Shown one piece after another: positions 45,207-54,166 of a stretch of DNA of 64,000 nucleotides. Made by a program: the position numbers and the translations under genes. The notes beneath the pieces were generated by a model, which was not told where the DNA came from, did not search any database, and was given only the letters and a program-made list of their open reading frames with translations. The DNA is from an uncultured Selenomonadales bacterium (GTDB lineage: Bacteria; Bacillota; Negativicutes; Selenomonadales; Selenomonadaceae): assembly GCA_947304355.1 (NCBI GenBank), contig CAMZAX010000002.1, forward strand, positions 62,001 to 126,000. Direction: 5' to 3'. Within the stretch, counting starts at the first letter, position 1. Each line of letters begins with the position of its first letter.

Positions 45207-45300
45207 GGGGGGCACGATATAGATTATTAATCCGGCAAGATTCAAACTACCGCGCCGAACGACGGGAAGTCATGCCCGGATTTTTTGGGAACTCGTTCAC
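45207..45300 (+). ncRNA. Structured 5' leader of the second chemoreceptor gene
   Basis: GGGGGGCACGATATAGATT (45207-45225), GAACG (45257-45261) pairing with CGTTC (45294-45298), and CGGG-AAGTCATG-CCCG (45263-45278). These are the same elements in the same order as in the first receptor leader, while sequence between them differs, in length too. The preserved stems and loop suggest a functional RNA. No clear promoter was found just upstream. Confidence 0.6.
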
Positions 45301-45350
45301 AGTCAACCGGCGGCAAACTTCGCGCCGCCAACCAAAGGAGGAATCGTTTT

Positions 45351-47099
45351 ATGTCGTGGATGAACAACATGCGCGTGGCGTACAAATTTGTATTGCTTAA
45401 CGTCATTGCGCTAATCGGAATGCTTGTAATCGCGACGGTCGGCTACTTCGCGATCATGGACGCCAAGAAAGATATGGACGTCATCAGCCAGACCTACCTG
45501 AAGGGCATTTTTGAAATCGGGCGTTGTCGGCACGCCGTGCGCTACGCTCAGGTTCAAACTATTTTGGCACCCTTCAGCGTGGATCCTTCGTTGTATCAAT
45601 CGCGCCTTGACAAGTACAACGGTGCAATAAAGGAATTGGATGAGTCCTTGGCAAATTACGAGGCAATTATCAAAGACGACGCGCAGGCTCGCGCTCAAGT
45701 CGACGCCGCCAAACGCGAATGGCAGAAATTCAAAACCGCCGGCGATAAGATTATGGCAATGCGTTCGCCCGTCGGCGTGGAACTCACGGAGCTCGCGCAA
45801 TTCCGCATTCAAGCGTTGGACTTCTATCAAAATCAAGTCATGCCCAATGCCGTTTCGACGGGCGACGCCATTTTGCAGATTCAGCAGAAAGCTTACGCCG
45901 ATTCGGACGCAACGGTTAAGAACAGCGACGAAGCGATTGCTGGTTCCGTGCGCAACCTGTTCATCATCGTCGGCATCACGTTCTTTATCCTGTTGTTCTT
46001 CAGCTTGACGATAACCGGCGCAGTCACGGGCCCGCTCAGCAACATGGTTAAGGCTCTGCACTTGCTCAAAAACGGCGACTTCCGCCGCACCGATTTGCTT
46101 GACGCCGAACGCACAGACGAATTCGGGACAATGGCTCTTGCCGTCCGCGACATGCGCCAGACCATAAGCAAAATCGTCCAGAAAACCAGCGACGCCGCCA
46201 GCCAATTCGCCGCGTCCTCCGAAGAATTAACCGCCTCGGCTCACCAGAGTGCGCAGGCGTCCGAACAGGTTGCCCAATCCGTCACCAACTCGGCGGGCGC
46301 GGTCGTCGAACAACAAAGCTACGTCAACGACGCAATGGACGCCATCAACAACGCGCTTGAATCAATCGACAACCTCGCAAAGACCGCCGACAAAGTTTCG
46401 GCTCACGTTACCACGGCTAATGACGAAGCCGCCGCCGGCACAGAAGCTGTCGAAACCGCCGTCAACCAGATTATCAGCGTCGAAAAGATTGTTAATGACT
46501 CCGCGCAGACCGTCGACAAGCTCGGCAAACGTTCACAGGAAATCGGTCAAATCGTCGAGGCTATCAGCGGTATCGCCGAACAAACCAACCTGCTTGCACT
46601 TAACGCCGCTATCGAAGCTGCCCGCGCAGGCGAACACGGGCGCGGCTTTGCTGTCGTCTCCGAAGAAGTCCGCAAGCTCGCCGAAGAATCGCAAGAGGCC
46701 GCTCAGAAGATTGGCACGCTTATCGGCGACATTCAAGCAGACACGACAGCCGCAGTCGATTCCATGCAAAAGGGCACTTCTGCCGTTCGCGACGGCACGC
46801 GCTCCGTTGAAAGGTTGCGTTCTACGTTCGACAGCATTCGTGAATCTTCCAACAACGTCCAGACTGAAGCTCAAAACATGGTTCGCGATTTGAAGGAAGT
46901 CGAAAAACTTACCAACACGATTCGCGACCGCTCCGAAAAGATTGCGGAAAAGGGCGTCGGCGTGTCCAAGGAAATGGAAAGCGTCTCGGCTGCCGCGCAA
47001 CAACAATCCGCCTCGGCTGAAGAAATTTCCTCCGCCGCAGACGAACTCGCTCGCCTTGCGCAAGATTTGCAGAACTCGTTGCAGATGTTCCAATACTGA
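45351..47099 (+). CDS. Methyl-accepting chemotaxis protein (second copy)
   Basis: 582 residues, the same length and architecture as the first copy: membrane segment, four-helix sensor (about 35-185), membrane segment, HAMP, signalling domain ending in [16 protein letters not shown]. The signalling half is almost identical to the first, at DNA level in long stretches, so duplication is recent or gene conversion continues. The sensor part differs, so the ligands may too. ATG 45351 follows AAAGGAGG. Confidence 0.95.
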   Translation: MSWMNNMRVAYKFVLLNVIALIGMLVIATVGYFAIMDAKKDMDVISQTYLKGIFEIGRCRHAVRYAQVQTILAPFSVDPSLYQSRLDKYNGAIKELDESLANYEAIIKDDAQARAQVDAAKREWQKFKTAGDKIMAMRSPVGVELTELAQFRIQALDFYQNQVMPNAVSTGDAILQIQQKAYADSDATVKNSDEAIAGSVRNLFIIVGITFFILLFFSLTITGAVTGPLSNMVKALHLLKNGDFRRTDLLDAERTDEFGTMALAVRDMRQTISKIVQKTSDAASQFAASSEELTASAHQSAQASEQVAQSVTNSAGAVVEQQSYVNDAMDAINNALESIDNLAKTADKVSAHVTTANDEAAAGTEAVETAVNQIISVEKIVNDSAQTVDKLGKRSQEIGQIVEAISGIAEQTNLLALNAAIEAARAGEHGRGFAVVSEEVRKLAEESQEAAQKIGTLIGDIQADTTAAVDSMQKGTSAVRDGTRSVERLRSTFDSIRESSNNVQTEAQNMVRDLKEVEKLTNTIRDRSEKIAEKGVGVSKEMESVSAAAQQQSASAEEISSAADELARLAQDLQNSLQMFQY

Positions 47100-47125
47100 T
47101 TAGGAACTAGGGACTAGTTGTTTTC

Positions 47126-47158
47126 AATCGTCGGGCTCACGGGCTCGGCGGTTTTTTG
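47126..47158 (+). terminator. Terminator of the second chemoreceptor gene
   Basis: The same hairpin as after the first receptor gene, followed by TTTTTT. It was duplicated with the gene. Confidence 0.85.
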
Positions 47159-47159
47159 T

Positions 47160-47188
47160 TTGACGGCTGAAAAATTTTTTGCTAAGCT
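47160..47188 (+). promoter_or_regulatory. Promoter for brnT-brnA
   Basis: TTGACG (47160-47165), a 17-base spacer and TAAGCT (47183-47188), placing the transcript start near 47195. Confidence 0.6.
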
Positions 47189-47206
47189 TGTCGCGGAGAT
47201 GATTCC

Positions 47207-47509
47207 ATTGGCGAATTTGAAGTCGGCGAATATGTCGTCGAATGGGACGACACCAAAGCCGCGTTGAATTGGAAAAAGCACAGGATTTATTTTGAAGACG
47301 CCGCGCTAGTATTTCTGGACGACGACAGAATCGATTTCCTTGACGAAGCCCACAGCGACGATGAAGAACGTTGGAAAGTTATCGGCAGAGTCAGAAACAT
47401 TTTGGCGGTCATTTACACCGAACGCGGCGAAAGGTATCGATTAATCTCAGCGCGATATGCCAGTAAAGATGAGGAGGATGAATATTATGGGCAGTATCCG
47501 AATTTATAA
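47207..47509 (+). CDS. brnT: BrnT-like toxin, apparent ATT start
   Basis: A ribonuclease toxin of the BrnT/BrnA type II module: VVEWDDTKAALNWKKHRIYFEDAALVF, then RWKVIGRVRNILAVIYTERGERYRLISAR (each in the family order). An ATG/GTG/TTG start exists only at TTG 47264, which would drop the conserved EWD..KA segment. Reading back, the frame is open to 47186, and ATT 47207 lies eight bases after CGGAG. ATT initiation, or a small frame error, would explain this. 100 residues from ATT. Confidence 0.75.
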   Translation: MGEFEVGEYVVEWDDTKAALNWKKHRIYFEDAALVFLDDDRIDFLDEAHSDDEERWKVIGRVRNILAVIYTERGERYRLISARYASKDEEDEYYGQYPNL

Positions 47510-47675
47510 GGGAATGCCGCCGCTGACAGCGGAACAAATTCGTAGACTTGACGAAAATAAGCCGAAGTCCGATGACGAAATTGATTTCAGCGATATTCCG
47601 CGCATGACCAAGGAAGAACTCGCGAAATTTAAACCTGCGCGGCTTCGTCGCCAAAAACAAAATCTTGCAAGCTGA
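47487..47675 (+). CDS. brnA: BrnA-like antitoxin
   Basis: 62 residues, acidic, with IDFSDIPRMTKEELAKFKPARLRR, which resembles the D-I-P-x-(T/L) segment of BrnA antitoxins. BrnA normally binds BrnT and represses the shared promoter. ATG 47487 lies nine bases after GAGGAGG and overlaps the toxin gene's end. It is shorter than many BrnA proteins, so the family call rests mainly on position. Confidence 0.65.
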   Translation: MGSIRIYKGMPPLTAEQIRRLDENKPKSDDEIDFSDIPRMTKEELAKFKPARLRRQKQNLAS

Positions 47676-47699
47676 ATTTTTGAACGGAGGCGAATCACT

Positions 47700-48359
47700 T
47701 TGCTGACTTACAATTATTACGGGCACGCGTGCTTTCAACTCGACGACGGCACGACCAAGCTCCTGTTCGACCCGTTTTTGACGGGCAACCCGCAGGCGTC
47801 CATAAACGAAAAAGACGTTGAGGCTGATTACATTTTGATAACGCACGCGCACGGCGACCATATCGGCGACGCGCCAAACATTGCCGTAAGAACAAACGCA
47901 ACCGTCGTGGGCATTCCCGAAATCATGGAATTCGGCGGGCAACGCGTCAAGACAATCGGCATGAACTTGGGCGGCACAGTCAAATTGCCTTTCGGTTTCG
48001 TGCGCATGGTTCCCGCGCTCCACAGCTCCGGCATAGAAGGCGGCGTGGCTTGCGGCTACGTCGTCGGCATCGGCGGCAAAATCGTTTACTTCGCGGGCGA
48101 CACTGCGCTTTTCGACGACATGAAGTTAATCGGTGCGCGCGACAAGATTGACTACGCGATTCTGCCGATTGGCGGTCATTACACGATGGATCCCGTCGAC
48201 GCGGCGAAGGCTGTCGAATTCCTCGGCGCGGCGAACGCAATCCCGCTCCACTACAACACGTGGGACGTTATCAAGCAAAATCCCGAAGACTTTGTTAAAC
48301 TCGTCAAGGGCGCGAAAGTTCACGTCGTCAAGCCCGGCGAATCAATCGAACTCGCATAA
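47700..48359 (+). CDS. UPF0173 metal-dependent hydrolase (metallo-beta-lactamase fold)
   Basis: A YtkL-type hydrolase, 219 residues. HAHGDH (about 52-57) is the zinc motif; YYGHACF, GIPEIMEFGGQ, YFAGDTALFDDM and PIGGHYTMDP complete the family. The substrate is unknown. The start is TTG 47700 after CGGAGG. A terminator follows. Confidence 0.92.
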   Translation: MLTYNYYGHACFQLDDGTTKLLFDPFLTGNPQASINEKDVEADYILITHAHGDHIGDAPNIAVRTNATVVGIPEIMEFGGQRVKTIGMNLGGTVKLPFGFVRMVPALHSSGIEGGVACGYVVGIGGKIVYFAGDTALFDDMKLIGARDKIDYAILPIGGHYTMDPVDAAKAVEFLGAANAIPLHYNTWDVIKQNPEDFVKLVKGAKVHVVKPGESIELA

Positions 48360-48380
48360 TCGCACACGTTGCAAAAAAAT

Positions 48381-48412
48381 AGAGGCGGCTCAATCAATGA
48401 GTCGTCTCTTTT
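48381..48412 (+). terminator. Terminator after the UPF0173 gene
   Basis: Stem AGAGGCGGCTCA / TGAGTCGTCTCT with G-U pairs, then TTTTG and TTTT. Confidence 0.82.
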
Positions 48413-48426
48413 GTTTTGCCGCGACC

Positions 48427-50937
48427 TCAGAACAATTTTCCGAACGCTTTATCGAAGTCGTCAAGCTTTTCGCGATTGTAGAACGGTAAGCCCAAAATTT
48501 TATATTTGTCGTCGTCGGCGAAGACAACAGCCTTGCTTTCCAGCTCGCGCAAAAATTTTTGCTTCCACGCGTCGTGCTCAATCAGGTGCGCGCCCTTCGG
48601 CTCAATAAAGATTTGAAACTGCTCAACGTCGTCGCCCTTGACCAGGAAAAGCACAAAGTCCGGCTCGAAGCGTCTGCCGTCGTCGAAGGCGTAAATCCCG
48701 CACAGCCGCTCGTTGCGCACAAGATAAACTTTGCTGTAAATTTTTTTCAGCTCGTCGACGCGCCCGCCGAAATATTTGACGAAAGCTTTTTCCTCGCTCG
48801 TGCCGAAGTTGTCGTTGTAAGCAAACCAATCAGCCGTCGCCAACGTTACGTCGTGTTGCGAATCGCCCAAGCCGCCTGCAATCGTGTCGGGATAGTGGAC
48901 GGTCTTGTCGCAGAAGACGGCTTGAATCGGCGTCGCGCTGAAGTCGGTCGTGCCGCGATATTCTTTTTCGGCTTTGTCCAGCGCGGCGGCAATCTTGCCA
49001 AGCGTGGCGAACGCGGCGGCGTACAAAGTTTCAACGCCGGGGTCGGGCTCGTCGCTCCTTATGTCAATCGCAACGTCGCCAAGATAATTTTCGTCCGTGA
49101 GGAATTGGCGCGTCGACTTCAAGCCGTCAAAGCGTTCACGCAATTTGTCGAAGGCGAAGGGCGGATACTGCCTCAAAGCCTTGTGAACGATCGCGTAATT
49201 TTTTGCGGCAATCTCGCCGAACGTCCTGCGCCGCGTGTAAAGCTTGATTGCGCGGTTGACGCTCTCGACGTGTTCGCCCATGACCGTATCGCGCCCGCCG
49301 CAGCCGATTCGCTCGAAAACGTACAGCTTTTCGGGAATGACTTTGCGGAATGTTTGCCGAACCTCTTGCCGCTCGTTCAGGAAAATCACACCGCTCGTAT
49401 ACAGCTCGTCGCTCTTGAAAGGCTCGGTCAGCTTGTACGTGCGCTCAACACCCGCGTCAATGTCAAGCCCAAGTTCGCGCAAGGCGTCATGCAGTTCGTT
49501 GATGTAGCGGCGATCGTTTTGGCAGTGATAATACAGCGTCTCGCAAAAGCGCAATTCGTTGCCTGTGTCGCCGTCGAATTTGCGTTGATACTCAGATTGC
49601 GCGTCGTTAAGCTTGAACGGACAGTAACGCGCGCCGCGCCCGATGAGTTGCGCCTCGGCAATGGTGTCGCCTCGTTTCCGCGTCTCGTAAAGACGCACGA
49701 TGTCAAACAGATTTAAAACGTCCCAACCCTCGTCAAGCTTCTTGACCTCGAACACCGCGCGATAAGGATTGTCCGCCGCCTCCAACGAATTCAGCTGCTT
49801 TTGATTCTCGGTGGCGTCGATGTCGTTGTTCGCCGATATGCAATGCACTTCCGAAAAGCCGTCGCGCAATTCGGCGGCAAGCATGTCGAACGTTATGCCC
49901 TTGTCCGCGAAGTAAGCGAACACCCGCTTAAGAATTTCGTCGTCCGTCCGCTCGTGCAAAGACCGCAAATCACTGCCGCGCAGATTTTTCACGCGCTCGG
50001 CGAAAATTTTTTGGAAGGCTTTGCTTTCGTCAATAGTCCGCGCCTTGAACAGCACGACCGGCTTGACGCTCAAGCGATTGTCGCCGAAAATCTTCAAGCG
50101 GTATTGGCTCATCACCAACGCCGTCAAAACTCTGTCGTCCCGGTCGGCGGTGCGGAACGTGATAATCTCCTTGGAATAAAGTTCGGCGTAGAATTTTTTC
50201 AGCGGGTAATCGAAAACAATTTTGTCCTCGTACTTCTCGCGGATTGCCGCGTTGGCAAGGTCGCACGTCGCCGTAAACTCAAGCAGGACGTTCGCGCCGT
50301 TCATGTCAAGGATACGGTCAACCGTCTGTTCCCAATTCAAGCGGCTCTCCTGTTCGGTCGCGTTTCGGGTGCCAACGTTCAAGTGGTGCGCCTCGTCGGA
50401 AATCAAAACCGTTTTGCGCTCGCGGAAATCGTCGGCGGTCATGCCGTTTTCCTTGACGAAATTCATTGCCATATGCAAGCCCTGCGTCGTCGTGAAGCAA
50501 AGGTTAATCGCCTCGGCGTCGGCGTACTGAAAATTGTCGACGACATTCACGCGCACGCGCCGCCCGCCGATGTTCAGTTCCTTGGCGAAAAGATATTTGT
50601 CGGACGTCGACTCGGTGAAGTTGTCACGCGTCTTGTCAAGGATGTTCGTCAAGTTCACGAAGAACAAAAAATTTCGGTAGCCCCGCGCGTAAAGGTAGAC
50701 GATAAGCCCCGCCATGATAAGCGTCTTGCCGGAGCCCGTCGCCATGTGGAACAGCACTTGCGTCGGCTTCGGGCGGTTCGCGCTCTCGAAATGCGTAACG
50801 AAATTTTCAAACGCCTCGCGCTGATAATCACGCAACGGTCGGCTCGGATTCAAGTTCGCCTTGATGTATTCGGGCATCGGTTGCAAGCCGCCGTACTCGC
50901 GCGCCCCCGCAAGTTTTTCGTAAAGGTACACGCTCAT
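48427..50937 (-). CDS. res: Type III restriction endonuclease, Res subunit
   Basis: Helicase-nuclease subunit of a type III system. The superfamily 2 helicase has HMATGSGKTLIMAGL (Walker A, about 65), DEAHH (about 183) and EAQLIGRGARY (about 433). Near the C-terminus PDFVLFLVKG...IFIEPKG fits a PD-(D/E)xK nuclease. About 836 residues, slightly short for the family but intact. ATG 50937 nearly touches GGGGG; GTG 50931 is better spaced. Its partner mod lies upstream on the same strand, but four opposite-strand mini-genes separate them. Confidence 0.93.
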   Translation of the reverse strand: MSVYLYEKLAGAREYGGLQPMPEYIKANLNPSRPLRDYQREAFENFVTHFESANRPKPTQVLFHMATGSGKTLIMAGLIVYLYARGYRNFLFFVNLTNILDKTRDNFTESTSDKYLFAKELNIGGRRVRVNVVDNFQYADAEAINLCFTTTQGLHMAMNFVKENGMTADDFRERKTVLISDEAHHLNVGTRNATEQESRLNWEQTVDRILDMNGANVLLEFTATCDLANAAIREKYEDKIVFDYPLKKFYAELYSKEIITFRTADRDDRVLTALVMSQYRLKIFGDNRLSVKPVVLFKARTIDESKAFQKIFAERVKNLRGSDLRSLHERTDDEILKRVFAYFADKGITFDMLAAELRDGFSEVHCISANNDIDATENQKQLNSLEAADNPYRAVFEVKKLDEGWDVLNLFDIVRLYETRKRGDTIAEAQLIGRGARYCPFKLNDAQSEYQRKFDGDTGNELRFCETLYYHCQNDRRYINELHDALRELGLDIDAGVERTYKLTEPFKSDELYTSGVIFLNERQEVRQTFRKVIPEKLYVFERIGCGGRDTVMGEHVESVNRAIKLYTRRRTFGEIAAKNYAIVHKALRQYPPFAFDKLRERFDGLKSTRQFLTDENYLGDVAIDIRSDEPDPGVETLYAAAFATLGKIAAALDKAEKEYRGTTDFSATPIQAVFCDKTVHYPDTIAGGLGDSQHDVTLATADWFAYNDNFGTSEEKAFVKYFGGRVDELKKIYSKVYLVRNERLCGIYAFDDGRRFEPDFVLFLVKGDDVEQFQIFIEPKGAHLIEHDAWKQKFLRELESKAVVFADDDKYKILGLPFYNREKLDDFDKAFGKLF

Positions 50938-50949
50938 TCCCCCTTTGTT

Positions 50950-50978
50950 TTGACGCAAAAAATATATTTTGATAAAAT
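50950..50978 (+). promoter_or_regulatory. Promoter for the tandem coiled-coil mini-genes
   Basis: TTGACG (50950-50955), a 17-base spacer and TAAAAT (50973-50978), directed away from res. Confidence 0.75.
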
Positions 50979-51013
50979 AATTTCACATAAATGATCGAAA
51001 GGCTGTGATTAAC

Positions 51014-51280
51014 ATGACGGAACAGGAAAAAATCAACTCGGAAGTTCAAACGAAATTGGCATTGCAGGACGCCAAGTTTGCAATCGCTATGAAAGAACTC
51101 AAGCAACAGCGCGAAGACATTCGGCAACTGAACACGCGGATGGATGCAATGAACACGCGAATCGATTCAAAGTTCGACAGCCTAAGCAATCAGATTCACA
51201 ACCTCACAATCGCGGCGGTCGTCGGCTTCGAAGCTCTTGCGTTGGCGGTCGGCGGACTTGCAGCGTCGGTATCGAAGTAA
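51014..51280 (+). CDS. Coiled-coil/membrane mini-protein, copy 1
   Basis: 88 residues. A charged helical part (about 1-60, with KQQREDIRQLNTRMDAMNTRID) leads to a C-terminal hydrophobic segment (TIAAVVGFEALALAVGGLAASV). It resembles small coiled-coil, tail-anchored proteins. ATG 51014 follows AAAGG. It is the most diverged of four tandem relatives between res and mod. Function unknown. Confidence 0.72.
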   Translation: MTEQEKINSEVQTKLALQDAKFAIAMKELKQQREDIRQLNTRMDAMNTRIDSKFDSLSNQIHNLTIAAVVGFEALALAVGGLAASVSK

Positions 51281-51299
51281 TCGAAAGGCGGTGATTCAA

Positions 51300-51566
51300 A
51301 TGGCAACCACTGAAGAACGCGTTGACAAACTCGAAGTAAGATTCTCGACGCTCGAACAACAATTCGCGGCAACAATGGCGAAGGTCGATTCACTCCTCGA
51401 AGAGTCTAAACAACAACGCGAAGACATTCGACTGTTGAACGCGCGGATTGATTCAAAATTCGATAACCTCAGCAATCAAATTCACAGTCTTACAGTTGCG
51501 GCGGTCGTCGGCTTCGGAGCTCTTGTACTTGCGGTCGGCGGGCTTGCAGCGTCGGTATCGAAGTAA
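51300..51566 (+). CDS. Coiled-coil/membrane mini-protein, copy 2
   Basis: 88 residues, beginning ATTEERVDKLEVRFSTLEQQ, with coiled coil over about 1-62 and a tail hydrophobic segment TVAAVVGFGALVLAVGGLAA. ATG follows AAAGGCGG. Its DNA and its following spacer are repeated in the next copy with no difference that I can find. Function unknown. Confidence 0.72.
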   Translation: MATTEERVDKLEVRFSTLEQQFAATMAKVDSLLEESKQQREDIRLLNARIDSKFDNLSNQIHSLTVAAVVGFGALVLAVGGLAASVSK

Positions 51567-51585
51567 TCGAAAGGCGGTGATTCAA

Positions 51586-51852
51586 ATGGCAACCACTGAA
51601 GAACGCGTTGACAAACTCGAAGTAAGATTCTCGACGCTCGAACAACAATTCGCGGCAACAATGGCGAAGGTCGATTCACTCCTCGAAGAGTCTAAACAAC
51701 AACGCGAAGACATTCGACTGTTGAACGCGCGGATTGATTCAAAATTCGATAACCTCAGCAATCAAATTCACAGTCTTACAGTTGCGGCGGTCGTCGGCTT
51801 CGGAGCTCTTGTACTTGCGGTCGGCGGGCTTGCAGCGTCGGTATCGAAGTAA
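51586..51852 (+). CDS. Coiled-coil/membrane mini-protein, copy 3
   Basis: Identical protein to copy 2 (88 residues): coiled coil, then a C-terminal hydrophobic segment. It is part of the perfect 286-base tandem duplication. Same AAAGGCGG ribosome site. Confidence 0.72.
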   Translation: MATTEERVDKLEVRFSTLEQQFAATMAKVDSLLEESKQQREDIRLLNARIDSKFDNLSNQIHSLTVAAVVGFGALVLAVGGLAASVSK

Positions 51853-51871
51853 TCGAAAGGCGGTGATTCAA

Positions 51872-52213
51872 ATGGCAACCACTGAAGAACGCGTTGACAA
51901 ACTCGAAGTAAGATTCTCGACGCTCGAACAACAATTCGCGGCAACAATGGCGAAGGTCGATTCACTCCTCGAAGAGTCTAAACAGCAACGCGAAGACATT
52001 CGACGGGCGCAAGAAAAACATGACGCCGATATAAAGACGATACAAGCTAAACAAGACGCTGATATAAAGACGATACAAGCTAAACAAGACGCTGACAGAA
52101 AAGCTCTCGAAGACAAAATCGACAGGCTCGGCGATAAAATACAAAATATGGTAATCGCGGCAGTCGTCGGATTCGGGGCAATAGTATTCGCGGCGGTCTC
52201 AACGTTGAAGTAA
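51872..52213 (+). CDS. Coiled-coil/membrane mini-protein, copy 4 (longer)
   Basis: 113 residues. The first 44 residues or so equal copies 2 and 3. Then an 11-residue repeat DADIKTIQAKQ occurs twice, with a third partial copy (DADRKAL), lengthening the coiled coil. The tail segment MVIAAVVGFGAIVFAAV differs from the others. It ends four bases before convergent mod. The 33-base internal repeat could vary in number. Confidence 0.72.
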   Translation: MATTEERVDKLEVRFSTLEQQFAATMAKVDSLLEESKQQREDIRRAQEKHDADIKTIQAKQDADIKTIQAKQDADRKALEDKIDRLGDKIQNMVIAAVVGFGAIVFAAVSTLK

Positions 52214-52216
52214 AGC

Positions 52217-54073
52217 TTACGGACAGTAGAAACTGCGCGTGAATTGCTTATCGGCGTCGGTAATCGCGAAGTCCGCGTCGTCCATGTCGCAAAGGCTCAC
52301 GTAAAGCATATTCATATCAAGCAACGCAATCAGCACGCGTTTTTGCTCGTCAAGCGTCAGCGCGGCGAAGGCGTCAGCGTCAATCTGCGCGGCGTCGACT
52401 TTGTAGTTGATGTAGCCCGATTCGACGATTCGCCCGCGCAGGTCGTCAAGCGTCGCGCTGTCCGTCGCCCGTGCGATTTCGTCGACGAAGGCTTGATTCA
52501 GCCGGGCAAGCTCGCAATACACGAACGAACCGCCGCCTTGCCAACCGACGCGCTCCGATATGCCGCCTTGTTCGCCGCCGATGACTTTTTTCAGCCGCTC
52601 GACCGTCAAAGTCTGCACGTAGTCCAGTTGCTCCACGCCGATATATCGCCGCCCCATTTTGTGCGCGACTGCCGCCGTCGTGCCGCTGCCGATGAAAAAG
52701 TCAAGTACCAAATCGCCCGCGTTCGTCGCCAACGTCAAGATACGCTCAAGCAACCGTTCGGGCTTCGGCGTCCCGAAAAGCAAATCCAATTCCAAAAGTT
52801 CGCGCTTGCCGTCCTGATTGTCGCCAACTTCGTCGCGTGTCCAAATTGTTTTGCAAACGGAGCCGCCTTGAACTTCCGATAAAAAGCGTTTGATTCGCGG
52901 AACGCCGTTGCCGCTTGCACCAAACCAAATGCGATTGTCGGCAAGCATTTCAAGATATTTCTGCTGAGAAAATCGCCAACTTGTTCCGGGCGGCGGATTA
53001 CATAAACGACCAGCGGGCGTCCTTATCGTGAACAAGCCGGACAGCTGAACGTCTTTACGCAAGCAATTATCGGACTGCCACGCGCCGCGCGGGTCGTTGT
53101 CTGGGTTTTTATAGCGGGCGTCCATTTCTTCGGTGCGCGGCAAGAGATTGGGACGCCATTTAGTTTTGTTCTTCGCGTAGACCAAAATAAAATCGTGACT
53201 GTCGGAGAGCCACGTTGCGTCGTTTTGCGGCGAGTATTTTTTTTCCCAAATGACGGTGGCGACAAAATTATCGCGTTTAAAAATTTCGTCGGCGAGCACC
53301 TTGAGATAAGCCTGTTCGTCGTCGTCGATTGAAATCCAAATTGAGCCGTCGTCGGCGAGGAGCTGTCGGGCGAGCGTCAAGCGATTTGTCATGAACGTGA
53401 GCCACGTGCTGTGATTGAAACGGTCGTTGTAGTTGAAGCCGTCGTTGCCGGTGTTGTACGGTGGGTCGATGTAAACCGCCTTTACTTTGCCTCTAAAACG
53501 TTCGGCGAGCGAGGCGAGTGCGAGCAGGTTGTTGCCCTTGACGATAAGGTTGTCGGATTCGCGGAAGTCGGTCGCGGGCGCGGAGCCGTGTTCGTCGTAA
53601 CGGACGGCGTTGGTGAAAACTTTCGGGGCAAGCAGTCGGTCAACGTCGTCTTGCGCGAGCGTCGCGTTGAAAAAAATTTCTGCGCGGCGTTCGTCGTCCT
53701 TGGTCTGCCCGCCTTCGAGTAAGCAATCCTTGTAGGGGAAAACGAGCGCGACGTTGCCGGTTTTGAAAATCGGATTGTCGTGTTCGTCGACGAGCCCGAT
53801 ATTTTGAGCGAAGCGCGTGAAACTGTCGTCAAGGAATTCGTGACCGTTGACGACTTGAACGAAAAGGTTTTGCTTGAAGACTTTGACGCCCGCCGCGTCG
53901 ACGAAAAAATTTTCGCGGGTCGTGTCGTCGTCGAGCAACAGCGTCAAAAGATTTTCGTCGTAAAGCGTCGCCGCCTCAACGATTTTGTTTCGCAGGAGCG
54001 TTTTTGCGTCGCGGTCGATAAAGCGATCGTCACGGCTCAGGACGCCACGCAGGTGTTCAAAAAAATTTTTCAC
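52217..54073 (-). CDS. mod: Type III DNA methyltransferase, Mod subunit
   Basis: Adenine-N6 (or cytosine-N4) methyltransferase that gives the type III system its specificity. YIDPPYNTGNDGFNYND carries motif IV (DPPY), and DFFIGSGTTAAVAHKMGRRYIGVE is motif I, in the beta-class order. The target-recognition region lies between. GTG 54073 is preferred because GGGGGT lies eight bases upstream; the frame is open to 54136 without a ribosome site. About 618 residues. Confidence 0.92.
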   Translation of the reverse strand: MKNFFEHLRGVLSRDDRFIDRDAKTLLRNKIVEAATLYDENLLTLLLDDDTTRENFFVDAAGVKVFKQNLFVQVVNGHEFLDDSFTRFAQNIGLVDEHDNPIFKTGNVALVFPYKDCLLEGGQTKDDERRAEIFFNATLAQDDVDRLLAPKVFTNAVRYDEHGSAPATDFRESDNLIVKGNNLLALASLAERFRGKVKAVYIDPPYNTGNDGFNYNDRFNHSTWLTFMTNRLTLARQLLADDGSIWISIDDDEQAYLKVLADEIFKRDNFVATVIWEKKYSPQNDATWLSDSHDFILVYAKNKTKWRPNLLPRTEEMDARYKNPDNDPRGAWQSDNCLRKDVQLSGLFTIRTPAGRLCNPPPGTSWRFSQQKYLEMLADNRIWFGASGNGVPRIKRFLSEVQGGSVCKTIWTRDEVGDNQDGKRELLELDLLFGTPKPERLLERILTLATNAGDLVLDFFIGSGTTAAVAHKMGRRYIGVEQLDYVQTLTVERLKKVIGGEQGGISERVGWQGGGSFVYCELARLNQAFVDEIARATDSATLDDLRGRIVESGYINYKVDAAQIDADAFAALTLDEQKRVLIALLDMNMLYVSLCDMDDADFAITDADKQFTRSFYCP

Positions 54074-54130
54074 GGTGTCAACCCCCGAAAGTTTTTGGCG
54101 CAGTAATTCGCTTCGGTCGGCGGAAATTCC

Positions 54131-54159
54131 TTGCACATTTCATGAATCGCTGTTAAAAT
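54131..54159 (+). promoter_or_regulatory. Promoter for miaA, probably giving a leaderless mRNA
   Basis: TTGCAC (54131-54136), a 17-base spacer and TAAAAT (54154-54159). The ATG begins eight bases after the -10. A second promoter-like pair, TTGACA-16-TAAAAT (54209-54236), lies inside the gene. Confidence 0.65.
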
Positions 54160-54166
54160 CTTGCGC

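Larger units (their letters stand above)
51300..51871 (+). repeat. 286-base perfect tandem duplication of a whole gene
   Basis: 51300-51585 and 51586-51871 appear identical base for base, covering gene, stop and ribosome site. The unit continues for about 135 bases into copy 4 before diverging. This indicates very recent or ongoing copy-number change. Confidence 0.88.

Noticed and set aside
43266-47099. The two chemoreceptor genes as an assembly duplication
   Set aside because: The sensor halves and leaders clearly differ, so they are two real genes, although the signalling halves are nearly identical.
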